From contig JAGNEX010000009.1 in the NCBI GenBank assembly GCA_018003035.1, positions 40,042 to 77,869 of the forward strand: 37,828 bases of DNA. Direction: 5' to 3'. This stretch comes from Acidimicrobiia bacterium (GTDB lineage Bacteria; Actinomycetota; Acidimicrobiia; IMCC26256; JAGNEX01). The notes below the pieces were generated by a model. That model ran no database searches and had not been told where the DNA came from. It was given only the letters and a program-made list of their open reading frames with translations. Below, one piece after another: positions 16,872 to 24,848 of this stretch (position 1 is its first letter; the number at the start of each line of letters is the position of its first letter). The translations under genes were made by a program, and so were the position numbers.

Positions 16872-17179
16872 GGGGACTTCTCCGACAGGTCACCGTAAGT
16901 GATATTCGGTAAGCGCTGCGTGAAAATCTTGCGTGGATGGTTAACATGTGGCGGTTGATACCGCATCAATTTCGCTCAACGCGAGGCTGCGGAGTGTGAC
17001 GGCGCTGTCAGCGCGATCCTTGAGTCGGAGAATGCTAGATGCGACCGTGAGGAAGCAGCGTCCCGCAAACCTGGTTCTGGATCAGTGCTCAGCGCAACAG
17101 GCGGACGCGGCCAGATCGCTCTTCGTCGCCAGGTATGCGGGTTGATCGGGTCGGGTCGTTAACACCAGGATCGCACGTT
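16872..17179. other. Intergenic control region with overlapping inverted repeats
   Basis: No gene is supported here; a 65-residue frame from 16948 lacks a ribosome site and runs into the next gene's leader. The stretch 16951-16969 contains two interlocked inverted repeats: GCGGT-TGAT-ACCGC (16951-16964) and TTGAT-ACCGC-ATCAA (16955-16969). Such nesting is typical of regulator sites or of alternative leader hairpins. It is the natural place for the promoter of the two exported-protein genes. Confidence 0.45.
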
Positions 17180-18256
17180 ATGAAGTTGAGAGATGCCATC
17201 TTCGGCACGACGATCAGTCGACGCGTGGTCTCACTTCTGCTGGTCGTCGTGGCCCTCGGAGTCGGATTCGCTACCGGTGCGTTCGCCGCCGACGATTCGG
17301 ACGATGTCACGCCTGGCGGCGCTGGCAGCATCAGCCTGTATTCATGCCCCGGTGGGGTCGTCCGCTCGGTGGCCCGCGCGGGGGATCGGCTCGCGATTGA
17401 AGGACGGAACGCGGATTCTGACTACGTCGCCGTGCGGGATCCACGCCAACCAAGGGTGCGTCTCTGGGCGGAAGCCGCACAGTTTGTTCCACAAGTCAAC
17501 GCCGACAGCCTCGATGTCCTCGACTGTGAACAAGACGGCGAACCTGCAGAGATCGCGTTGACCGTGGTCGTCGTCGACCGCCAGGAAGGGCGCCTGGCAA
17601 CGCAGATCGCCATGGCGTTCCCCGACGAGGAATGGTGGAGGGCGCTTACGACAACGACGACACGAGCTCCCGATCCGCCCTCGACATCAGAGCCAGCGGC
17701 TCAACCAGCCCAGCCTGCAACCACAGCCTCCTCAACGACCTCGCCGCCGAGCACCGCCAGGACCACCCTCCCTCCGACGACCCCGCCTCCGACCACGCGA
17801 CCAAAGACGCCGCCCGCCACCCGGAGCACCACGACGCGGCCGACGTCGACGACGCGCCCCGCCACGCCGACCACCATCGTCGTCGCTCAGTCAGGTGCTC
17901 GAACCGTCTGGCTGACCGCTGGTTTCGCTCCCACCGGCCGGACTTGCGGAACGACGCTGCGGGTCTGGGGGGAACTGCGGGAAGCGCGTGCGGGGGACGA
18001 AGTCCGCGTGTCGATCGGAAACTGGACACGGACCGACTCTGCCGCCGATGGGTCGTGGTCGATCAGCGCGCCTTCGTCGATCGCCGACACCGCAACGTCG
18101 GCGATGATTGCCGCCTACGATCGCAACGGTCGCCTGTTGGCGTCCGCCCGCCGGTCGCTGACTCCTTGTGGACAGACGGGGACCTCGGTGACATCTTCGA
18201 CGACCCCCGAAACCACCACCACGATCGTCGAGACGACAACGACGGTGACGACGTGA
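17180..18256 (+). CDS. Exported protein with Thr/Pro linker and Ig-like domain
   Basis: This 358-residue protein has an N-terminal hydrophobic segment ending in GFATGAFAADDSDD, a likely signal peptide or anchor. A first small domain of about 130 residues has two cysteines. A low-complexity linker of about 75 residues of Thr, Pro, Ser and Arg follows, then a compact beta domain (WLTAGFAPTGRTC to SLTPC) that resembles a bacterial Ig-like fold with a disulfide pair, and a short Thr-rich tail. It probably sits at or spans the cell wall. The ATG at 17180 has AGGA nine bases upstream; the upstream in-frame ATG at 17135 has no such site. I do not recognise a family. It is the first of two exported proteins between the LAL regulator and the dynamins. 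Confidence 0.8.
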   Translation: MKLRDAIFGTTISRRVVSLLLVVVALGVGFATGAFAADDSDDVTPGGAGSISLYSCPGGVVRSVARAGDRLAIEGRNADSDYVAVRDPRQPRVRLWAEAAQFVPQVNADSLDVLDCEQDGEPAEIALTVVVVDRQEGRLATQIAMAFPDEEWWRALTTTTTRAPDPPSTSEPAAQPAQPATTASSTTSPPSTARTTLPPTTPPPTTRPKTPPATRSTTTRPTSTTRPATPTTIVVAQSGARTVWLTAGFAPTGRTCGTTLRVWGELREARAGDEVRVSIGNWTRTDSAADGSWSISAPSSIADTATSAMIAAYDRNGRLLASARRSLTPCGQTGTSVTSSTTPETTTTIVETTTTVTT

Positions 18257-18269
18257 CGCGGGTCGAACG

Positions 18270-19973
18270 ATGAGCCCGGTGCGCGACCGATCGGCCTTAT
18301 GGGTCACTCGGGCGGCAATCGCGCTGCTGGCTCTGCTTATCGGCGCAGCCGTCGGCGCCGCTGTTGCGAGCGGCAAACAGGACGACGACACGTCGTTACA
18401 AGACGACGTCGTCGTGATCGTCGATGCTGACAGCGATCGAAAACCAGCGCAGATCCCCGTCGATGCCCTGCCTGCCCCCGGTGAATGGCCGTCCCTTGAC
18501 GGAGTCCAATGGGTCTTTCCTCAGGGTCAGGACAGTGTGATGACGCCGGTCGCGGCAGGTGTCAAAGGGCTCTCGAGCAGCCCGAGTTCCGGTTCTGACT
18601 CGCCGACAATCTGGTCCGAGATCAGCGCCGCGCGTTGGCGAGCAGACCAGTGGCTGACCGCAGCGCAGACATGTGCAAACGACGACGAAGAATGCCTGTT
18701 CCAGGTCGTCGCCGGTCCGCGCGAGCTTTCCTTCGGCGGAGTCGAGGTCACGCCGGTCCTAACCGTCGATCCTCAAGCCGCCAAGTGCGAGGGGTGGCTC
18801 AACCTCGCTGCAGATGCGGCCCCGACATCCGACGGGGACGCGATGCTGCGTTGGCTGGTCAGAGGCTCTCAATCCGGCTCGCTCCTGGTTGAACTCATCG
18901 AGGAGTCGGGCCCCACGATTTCGGCAACAGCGAACCTTTCCGGTCCGACGGGCGAGGCCTCGCTGGGCGATGCGATGTGTATCGGGATCGAGTCGATTCC
19001 CGGCGAAGCGCGAACGGTCAGATTCCGGTTCGTCGGCGATGAAGGCGCGGTCGACGTGACCGAGATGACCTCGGTTGCGCTCGACTCCCACACACCAGCG
19101 GTGCTGTCGGCGGTCCGAACCGACGAAGGCATGGTCGTGGGGGTTCTCCAGTCGGTCAGTCCGCTGGAGATTCAGTTGAGCGGTTCGTCGATACCCGCCG
19201 CCGAAGCCGTAGTTGGCAGTGCCGAGCCAGTTTCATCGCAATCGACCTGCCCGCAGAATCCGGTGGCGGAGCTCCCCGAGGCGGGGGTTGGCCCAGACCG
19301 CTGGTGGGTGCAACGGCTTGGCGTGCAGAGCGCCTCGTTGCCGGAAGTGGCCACAGATGAGGAGCAACCCGCAACGCCCATTCGCGGCCTGTCGATTGCC
19401 GTACCGACGTCCAAAGCGGCGGCATTCTGCGCTCGGATCGACGGGTCGACCTACCGGGCGACGATCCTGGACGAACACGCGGTAGCCGACGTTCAGTCAA
19501 AGGGTGAACTCAGCATCGTCCCAGGTGAAGGACTGTCTGATCGTCCGCTGGTCGTGGAACTACTGTCTCCCGCCGGTCTTCCCCTCTGCGTGGTCAGCTG
19601 GAATCAGACCCAAGCTCGTGGCGATGGCCAAGCGTCCGGCCCGGCCGAACCGGCCACCGTGGCACCGCCAACCACCGAGACGTCGACCGGGGTTGGCAGC
19701 CGTGAAACTCAGGCGGGCGACGTTCAGGATGCGGCAGAGGAAGCGATTATTCGCGGGATTTGTCCGATCGGCGACGACCTGGGGTTGTGGGCGACAGGGG
19801 GAGAACAGGTTGGTTGGATCGCAGTGTCCGTCGATGGTGGCCAAGCCACGTTGACCGGGCTGAGGTGGGGTGGCGATCCCTCGGTGCCTCTCGAGATCCA
19901 AGTGACAGGTGGTGACTGTGAACCAGCAAACGCGTGCGCGCTGTCGGTCTCGTGGGTGTCGCGTACGGACTAG
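18270..19973 (+). CDS. Large exported protein of unknown function
   Basis: This 567-residue protein has a signal-anchor helix at about 12-31 (TRAAIALLALLIGAAVGAAV) and a long, mostly beta extracytoplasmic part. Six or more cysteines in the outer part, several in QTCANDDEECLF, AKCEGW, GDAMCIGIES and GDCEPANACALS, suggest disulfides. A Pro/Thr/Glu-rich linker lies at about 448-480, before a last small domain. It starts 13 bases after the previous gene, so the two are co-expressed. Its stop codon interlocks with that of the dynamin gene on the other strand (shared CTAG). No family is recognised; position suggests a surface component or sensor of the dynamin system. Confidence 0.8.
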   Translation: MSPVRDRSALWVTRAAIALLALLIGAAVGAAVASGKQDDDTSLQDDVVVIVDADSDRKPAQIPVDALPAPGEWPSLDGVQWVFPQGQDSVMTPVAAGVKGLSSSPSSGSDSPTIWSEISAARWRADQWLTAAQTCANDDEECLFQVVAGPRELSFGGVEVTPVLTVDPQAAKCEGWLNLAADAAPTSDGDAMLRWLVRGSQSGSLLVELIEESGPTISATANLSGPTGEASLGDAMCIGIESIPGEARTVRFRFVGDEGAVDVTEMTSVALDSHTPAVLSAVRTDEGMVVGVLQSVSPLEIQLSGSSIPAAEAVVGSAEPVSSQSTCPQNPVAELPEAGVGPDRWWVQRLGVQSASLPEVATDEEQPATPIRGLSIAVPTSKAAAFCARIDGSTYRATILDEHAVADVQSKGELSIVPGEGLSDRPLVVELLSPAGLPLCVVSWNQTQARGDGQASGPAEPATVAPPTTETSTGVGSRETQAGDVQDAAEEAIIRGICPIGDDLGLWATGGEQVGWIAVSVDGGQATLTGLRWGGDPSVPLEIQVTGGDCEPANACALSVSWVSRTD

Positions 19974-21529
19974 TCCGATGCGGGTAGGTCTCGAACCAGT
20001 TCTTCACAGCTTCGGATGACGACGTGAGACACGGCTCGAACGTCGACGGGTGACAGCGGATGTTCTGCTTTACGGCGCCACCGGTTGATGGTCGCCACGA
20101 GCAGAGGTGCGATGTCGGCACTGTCGAGATCGGCGTCCAGGCCCATTCGTGCCAGAGCCGTAAACCCGTACGCCCCACAGATGCGCTCGGCCTCGGTTCG
20201 CTCTTCGAGATCTAAGGCGAGCTTCGGGTCCCGAAGCGCCGTGAGCGCGCGCAGCTCGGCAAGGGGGTGGGCTTTGGCATAGAGCTGGTCGAGCCCTAAG
20301 GCGATCGGTCGCGTGGTCGAACCAGGTTGCGACGCGATCAGTGCCTCCAACAAGACCACGGCCGAACGGGCTCGTAACAGCGGAGCACGCCCGACGAAGT
20401 GGTTTTCGACGAGTGCGACGAGATCGTCGACGCCCGACTGTCGCCGGAGCTCGCGGGCGAGCTGTCCGGCGTCGCGCACCTGACCCCGACGGATCAGCTG
20501 GGTGCCGATTCGAACACCGAACATGCCGAATCGTTCGAGGATCTGTTCGCGTTCCTGAGCGGTTAAACCGAGTTGGTGGGCTGCACGCAACCGATCCGCG
20601 GACAATAAGGCATCTTGGACAGCTTCGCCGCTGTGAGCCGCCAGCCGAGCGATCGTGTCGTAGTCGCGCTGCCGCAAGTTGGTGGAGGATTGGGCGAGCA
20701 GCCCGGCAACCGGAACGACGGTGTGACAGAGGGAGCGAACCCGAGGATCGGCCCGGTAGCGCGCCGCGACCCGATCGGCCGCGGCCAGCGCGTCTTGGCG
20801 GCCACCACCGATTTCGTCGGCGCGCGACAGAATGCCGACCGTCGTACTCGGCGTCGCTTGCGACACTTGCTGGTCGTGGAACGCTTCGAGGAAACGAACG
20901 TCGTCGCCATGTACGTGGTTCATCAGATAGATGACGGCGTCAGCCTGGGTCGGAAGTTCGTGTGTGGGGTTCAAAAAGTCGTTGGTTCGTAACCCCCCTT
21001 CCGATCCGGCGGAGGAGATCCCGGGCGTGTCGATCAGCGTGACCTTGCGGAGCGCCTGGGACGGCCAGGTGACCCGCAAGGAACGCGGCAGCCTCTGGCC
21101 AGCAGGCAATTCGATGTGTAACGCCTGATGATCCTTGCGGGTAAACGGCAGCGGACTCATCAGACCGTCGTCGTCTTCCATCTCGACGCGGTAGCTCAGG
21201 CCGTCGCGGTACCAGGTCACGACCTGGGTGCATTCACCAGCATCGGTTGGCGCTAGTTCTTCCCCGACGAGTGCGTTCAAAAGGGTCGATTTTCCGGCCT
21301 TGACCTTACCTGCGATCGCAATTCGCAGCGGTCCGTCGAGGCGCTCATTGACCGCGCTCAGAGCGGCCTGGATGTGAGGATCGTCAAAGCGGGCGGCAGC
21401 GAGCTCTAAGAGGGGTGCGACGTGAGCCGAGAGCTCTCGGTGTGCGGCTGGCGACTCGTCAACATCCTCTGAGTACGAGCGGGCACTTGGATATCGGCGC
21501 CCGCCGGCGGGGGGTTCTTGGCCGCCCAT
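19970..21529 (-). CDS. Dynamin-like GTPase, IniC-like
   Basis: This 519-residue dynamin-like protein has a G1 P-loop GKVKAGKS at 74-81, a G2 threonine in ECTQVVTWYRDG (about 100-110), G3 DTPG at 167-170 and G4 SRAD at 235-238. The G1/G2 stretch (ending AGECTQVVTWYR) closely follows mycobacterial IniC as I remember it, and the length fits (about 490-500 there). The rest is helical, as in bacterial dynamins, with no clear membrane helix. It probably assembles with the preceding IniA-like partner to remodel or repair the membrane. Start and partner stop interlock as TGATG, so the two proteins are made in a fixed ratio. Its stop shares CTAG with the convergent exported-protein gene. Confidence 0.88.
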   Translation of the reverse strand: MGGQEPPAGGRRYPSARSYSEDVDESPAAHRELSAHVAPLLELAAARFDDPHIQAALSAVNERLDGPLRIAIAGKVKAGKSTLLNALVGEELAPTDAGECTQVVTWYRDGLSYRVEMEDDDGLMSPLPFTRKDHQALHIELPAGQRLPRSLRVTWPSQALRKVTLIDTPGISSAGSEGGLRTNDFLNPTHELPTQADAVIYLMNHVHGDDVRFLEAFHDQQVSQATPSTTVGILSRADEIGGGRQDALAAADRVAARYRADPRVRSLCHTVVPVAGLLAQSSTNLRQRDYDTIARLAAHSGEAVQDALLSADRLRAAHQLGLTAQEREQILERFGMFGVRIGTQLIRRGQVRDAGQLARELRRQSGVDDLVALVENHFVGRAPLLRARSAVVLLEALIASQPGSTTRPIALGLDQLYAKAHPLAELRALTALRDPKLALDLEERTEAERICGAYGFTALARMGLDADLDSADIAPLLVATINRWRRKAEHPLSPVDVRAVSHVVIRSCEELVRDLPASD

Positions 21530-23367
21530 CAGCGAGCAGCGATTCGAGTCCGAAGGCGTGCAAGCTGTTCACCGGCGGACGAAAGTTCGGCGATGTGTCC
21601 CAACTCCACGTCGATTGCTTGGCGACGGGCTTGCGCACGAGCCGCGTCGCCGTCGGCATGTTGCTGCGCCAATTCGGCCTGAACTTCAGCGGAGAGGCGT
21701 ACCCGATCCGCCTGTCCGACCAGTTCGTCGCGCAGCTGTCGTGCGAGTTGACGGATCGCGTCCCGGGTCGACTTTCCGACGTGCAGGATCGTGTCGTCCA
21801 AGTACTGGGTGGTCGCGTTCTGGGCCCGTGTTCGCCTGGTTGCGACTCGTTGTGAACGAACGTCGCGGATGGCATTTCCGCCGACCAGGGCGCCGAAGAG
21901 TAGCGGCAAGGGATGCAACACCGACCAGGTCGACCACGCAGTTCCCAACATGCCAAACATCAGGACTCCGCTGTAGGAACCCTTGAGCACGTCCAAGGTG
22001 TGGTGTCCGAACCCGCGGTCTCTCAGCGAGCGCTCCATCGGCGCGGCGATGGCAGCCGGATCGGGAAGCGCAATCTGAATCTCTGCATCGCTCAGCTGCG
22101 CTGCCGAGGAAAACGCGTCGCTCACCTTGTCGACCAGATCCTGTGCCTTCGACAACAGGATCTGGTGGTTGTTCATGACGGCACGAGCGACACGGCGGGC
22201 AAGCCAGGGCTGAAACTCTGGCCAGATGTCTGCTGGATCGCCGGCGTTGATCGCGTCGTCGGCCTCGTGTTGAAGCTTGCGGAGTTGGGCGCGGAGTTCG
22301 AAGTCGAGATGCGACGCGAGGTCTGTCGCCCCATCTTCGAGAAGTTGACGCCAGGGAGCTCCTGGCAGACGTTGCTCTGCGGCACCCGATGCGACCTGTC
22401 GATATCCCTTGGCGAGGCTCGCGGCGTCACTCGCCGAGGACAGGGCGAGCCGCTCTGCCTGGAACATGCGCGTCAGTTCGCGGCCTACCGCCGCCACCTG
22501 ACGCCCAGCATGGGCGATGTCGTTGTGGCGAGCGCTCCTGGCAACATCTCGCAGCATCTCTTCGAGCGCGACGAGCCCGGATTCCGAATCGAGTTCAGCG
22601 TCGTTCCGGCTGAGGGCATGCCAGCGAAGGGCTGCAGAGGTCGCGACCTGGTGAAAGTCGATGTTCCGGCGTTCGAGGTGTCGGGCGTTCAGGTCCTGAA
22701 TGTGTCGCCAATGCGGTGAGATATCCACCTTGGTGAGCGCAGCGATGATCGTTGGACACAGTTGCGAAGCCTGCTCGAGGAACTCCATCTCGGCGGCGGA
22801 GTACTCAGCACTTGAGTCCGAGACGAAGATCATCGCGTTGGCCAGCCGCAGTGCGGCGAGCGTGACTTCGCCGTGGGCCGATGACAACCCTCCGACGCCG
22901 GGCGTGTCGACAAGGGTCATCCCCAGGTGGAGGAGCGGCGCTGGAACGCCAATCTCGACCGCTCGGACGACCGCACCGTCCGGACCTTGAGGCGCTTCGG
23001 TCTGGGCGTGGGCGACCGATTCGAGCGGAATTGGCATCCGTTCGACGACCTCGGACTCTGGGTGGGCAAGGACTGCGACGGCCGCGGGCGCAGCAGCGAA
23101 GCTCACGTAGGTGGGAACCACAGTGGCGATATCGTCGTCGACTGCGCAGACCGTCCGTCTGAGAAGTGCGTTGACGAGCGAACTCTTGCCCTGTTTGAAC
23201 TCGCCAGCGACCACGATCCGAAGGCCGGGATCATCCAGTCGTGCACGAGCCTGGTACAGCGCGTCAGCCAGATCGAGGCGGCGATACTTGCGTACGGCGC
23301 GGATCGACGAGTCGAGTGCTGAGCGTGCCGAGTCGCTCCAACGATCCTGGGTTTCTTGTGTGTTCAC
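21529..23367 (-). CDS. Dynamin-like GTPase with membrane segment, IniA-like
   Basis: This 612-residue dynamin-like protein has a G1 P-loop GEFKQGKS at 55-62, a G2 threonine in ATVVPT at about 81-86, G3 DTPG at 153-156 and G4 TKVD at 211-214. A hydrophobic membrane-paddle segment lies at about 466-497, flanked by long helical stalk regions. FKQGKS with VCAVDDDIATVVPT is the mycobacterial IniA pattern. In mycobacteria IniA is a membrane-fission dynamin induced by wall-active drugs. The GTG start overlaps the stop of the acidic membrane-protein gene (GTGA). The IniC-like partner follows directly. Together they look like the core of a membrane-maintenance machine. Confidence 0.88.
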   Translation of the reverse strand: MNTQETQDRWSDSARSALDSSIRAVRKYRRLDLADALYQARARLDDPGLRIVVAGEFKQGKSSLVNALLRRTVCAVDDDIATVVPTYVSFAAAPAAVAVLAHPESEVVERMPIPLESVAHAQTEAPQGPDGAVVRAVEIGVPAPLLHLGMTLVDTPGVGGLSSAHGEVTLAALRLANAMIFVSDSSAEYSAAEMEFLEQASQLCPTIIAALTKVDISPHWRHIQDLNARHLERRNIDFHQVATSAALRWHALSRNDAELDSESGLVALEEMLRDVARSARHNDIAHAGRQVAAVGRELTRMFQAERLALSSASDAASLAKGYRQVASGAAEQRLPGAPWRQLLEDGATDLASHLDFELRAQLRKLQHEADDAINAGDPADIWPEFQPWLARRVARAVMNNHQILLSKAQDLVDKVSDAFSSAAQLSDAEIQIALPDPAAIAAPMERSLRDRGFGHHTLDVLKGSYSGVLMFGMLGTAWSTWSVLHPLPLLFGALVGGNAIRDVRSQRVATRRTRAQNATTQYLDDTILHVGKSTRDAIRQLARQLRDELVGQADRVRLSAEVQAELAQQHADGDAARAQARRQAIDVELGHIAELSSAGEQLARLRTRIAAR

Positions 23368-23897
23368 CCGTCCTGCTGGACGCCGATCTCGGGCGTTTCG
23401 GGCGCTTCGATTTCCTCGGCGCCGACGGATTGGCCTTCCTGCAGTTCAACTTCTGTCCTGGCGAACTCACTTGCAGTCGCCGCTGTACCGTCTCCCAAAT
23501 CGGCAAGGTCCGAATCGTCCGCCTGATCCGACGACGAGGCCACCTCATCGTCTGTTGCCGCGTCGTCAGGTGCGGTCGTGTCGTCAGGCTCTTGCCACGT
23601 CGTCGTATCCGCGACGACTTCGACCAGGCCTTGAGGCGTCGCGGGCGCAACTTCGGCCCACTCGACCGTTTGATCGCCGGTGAGCTCGACCTCGACGTCG
23701 GACTCGTCGGCTACCAGGGCGGCCCCGGCCCCTGTGATGACCCCGTCGACCTGGGTCGCGTCGTCGCTGTTCGTCTGATCGAACTCGGTGATGAGGTCAG
23801 GGGTACTCCGCCGGCGGCGGGTATCGATCAACCCGTAGAGAATCAAGATCAAACCGATCGGGATTCCGATGATCAATACGAGCGTCGACGGTTCCAT
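23364..23897 (-). CDS. Single-helix membrane protein with long acidic tail
   Basis: This 177-residue protein has a membrane helix at about 4-22 (STLVLIIGIPIGLILILYG), a basic stop-transfer RRRR and then 150 residues of mostly Asp, Glu, Thr and Ala with no predicted fold. By the positive-inside rule the acidic tail is cytoplasmic. The ATG at 23897 has AAGGA six bases before its spacing region. The stop overlaps the IniA-like gene, so it is made with the dynamins. I do not know a family; it may recruit the dynamins or the Hsp70 to the membrane. The tail could also be a flexible spacer. Confidence 0.75.
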   Translation of the reverse strand: MEPSTLVLIIGIPIGLILILYGLIDTRRRRSTPDLITEFDQTNSDDATQVDGVITGAGAALVADESDVEVELTGDQTVEWAEVAPATPQGLVEVVADTTTWQEPDDTTAPDDAATDDEVASSSDQADDSDLADLGDGTAATASEFARTEVELQEGQSVGAEEIEAPETPEIGVQQDG

Positions 23898-24003
23898 CCT
23901 GCGTCCTTCGTTGTCCACGATCAGACGGTTCAGCACCCAAACCGGTGCGATCACCCTCCGTTCGGGGTTGGAAGCTACCCCGGTGCGATCTTCTTTACCA
24001 CGT

Positions 24004-24034
24004 AGATAACCGCACGGGATGTCCCGTCACGCAA
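24004..24034 (-). promoter_or_regulatory. Putative promoter with a palindrome in a 19-base spacer
   Basis: On the minus strand TTGCGT (24034-24029) and TTATCT (24009-24004) are separated by 19 bases. The spacer contains a perfect 6-2-6 inverted repeat, ACGGGA-TG-TCCCGT (24014-24027). A long spacer with an operator inside it is the geometry of promoters switched by MerR-type activators that twist the DNA. It would drive the acidic protein / IniA-like / IniC-like operon. No MerR gene is in the window; the LAL regulator might act here instead. Confidence 0.4.
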
Positions 24035-24086
24035 AGGTGAGTCACTTGAGAGTTGCCCATTGCCCGTTTCTCCCGCAGGCAGCTGC

Positions 24087-24503
24087 CTAGACGCTGGATC
24101 GGCGGGCCGGACGCTCCTGGGTCCGCGACGGGTCGACAGCGGTTGGCGCCTCGATCACGGGTTCGGACCGGTCCGCGGCCGAGGCGGCCTGAGCGAGTGG
24201 ATCGACGTACGCGCTGCCGAGGTCGTGCTCAGCCGACATGGTGCCGCCGTCCCAAGGACTTACGGCGTCGACGGGGTGCTGTTTCCAAGAGCCGGTGCTG
24301 ACCAGGTGAGCGACCAGAGCTTCGGCTTCCGAAGCAGTCAGTAGATCGATGTAGCTGTCACGAGCAACGGCGGCCGTTCGCGCATCCCAAGACCAGCCGA
24401 GCTGGGCAAAGAACGCGGAAGGCTGGTCGCAGAACGTGGCTCGTGCCCCGGGCGTCTGCAATGCCCTATGAATGCGCCGCTGAATGGTCGCCTCTGGAGT
24501 CAT
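24087..24503 (-). CDS. Small IniB-N-terminus-like protein
   Basis: This 138-residue protein has a helical first part (about 1-68) and a disordered Ala/Asp/Pro/Arg-rich tail. The pattern ARATFCDQPSAFFAQLGW, followed by ASEAEALVAHL, resembles the short N-terminal domain of mycobacterial IniB (ARSFVAAPGRAMTSAGL), but the Gly-rich remainder of IniB is missing. The similarity is remote; such short helical domains also occur in LigA-like and leader-peptide families. The ATG at 24503 has GAGG five bases upstream. Its position just ahead of the dynamin genes, as iniB precedes iniA, is the stronger argument. A perfect palindrome AGGCAGCTGCCT (24077-24088) overlaps the stop codon. Confidence 0.6.
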   Translation of the reverse strand: MTPEATIQRRIHRALQTPGARATFCDQPSAFFAQLGWSWDARTAAVARDSYIDLLTASEAEALVAHLVSTGSWKQHPVDAVSPWDGGTMSAEHDLGSAYVDPLAQAASAADRSEPVIEAPTAVDPSRTQERPARRSSV

Positions 24504-24557
24504 CGGAACCTCATCTGGGGAAGACGCATTCCTACGCCCGTTGAGCTGGACACCTAC

Positions 24558-24590
24558 AGGTTTGGGGTCGGACGAGCCGACCCCAAACCT
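24558..24590. repeat. 14-bp perfect inverted repeat (hairpin)
   Basis: AGGTTTGGGGTCGG pairs perfectly with CCGACCCCAAACCT around a five-base loop ACGAG. It lies 55-87 bases upstream of the IniB-like start codon on the minus strand. No T-run follows on either strand, so it is not a normal intrinsic terminator. It could be a leader RNA element, an attenuator or an operator. Confidence 0.75.
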
Positions 24591-24636
24591 TATTCCCGCC
24601 GCAAGTTCGTCGGCTCGGGGTTGTGCCTTATGGTCA

Positions 24637-24660
24637 GCCGCCCGGGCGTAGCCGGGCGGC
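24637..24660. repeat. 9-bp GC-rich inverted repeat
   Basis: GCCGCCCGG (24637-24645) and CCGGGCGGC (24652-24660) flank a six-base loop. It would form a very stable hairpin in RNA. It lies 47 bases upstream of the previous hairpin on the IniB-like transcript side. Its function is unknown. Confidence 0.55.
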
Positions 24661-24790
24661 GCAACCATCCTCCTCGATGGCGGGCCGGTGCCACCGGGTT
24701 GGTCGGGACCACGATCTCGCTTCGTGATTCCGGGCACGGCACCCCAGAGCCATGAGAAAAAGATATGTGACCCCGCCGACCAGATACATC

Positions 24791-24802
24791 GGGGAATTCC
24801 CC
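24791..24802. promoter_or_regulatory. Perfect palindrome GGGGAATTCCCC
   Basis: This 12-base perfect palindrome abuts the possible Hsp70 -10 box (TATTCT at 24803-24808). Location and symmetry suggest a dimeric regulator binding site. It shares the word ATCGGGGA with the inverted repeat at 24823-24848. Confidence 0.45.
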
Positions 24803-24822
24803 TATTCTTTGGGCGGGTGGTG

Positions 24823-24848
24823 ATCGGGGACCACGCGTTGTCCCCGAT
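24823..24848. promoter_or_regulatory. 9-bp inverted repeat upstream of Hsp70
   Basis: ATCGGGGAC (24823-24831) and GTCCCCGAT (24840-24848) are separated by eight bases, 82 bases upstream of the Hsp70 start codon. It resembles both an operator for a dimeric regulator and a heat-shock type leader hairpin such as CIRCE, but the CIRCE consensus is not matched. Confidence 0.45.

Noticed and set aside
16948..17145. 65-residue frame between the LAL gene and the first exported protein
   Set aside because: No ribosome site, no recognisable product, and it covers the interlocked inverted repeats of the control region.
24558..24590. Intrinsic terminator at the 14-bp hairpin
   Set aside because: No gene ends next to it and no T-run follows on either strand.
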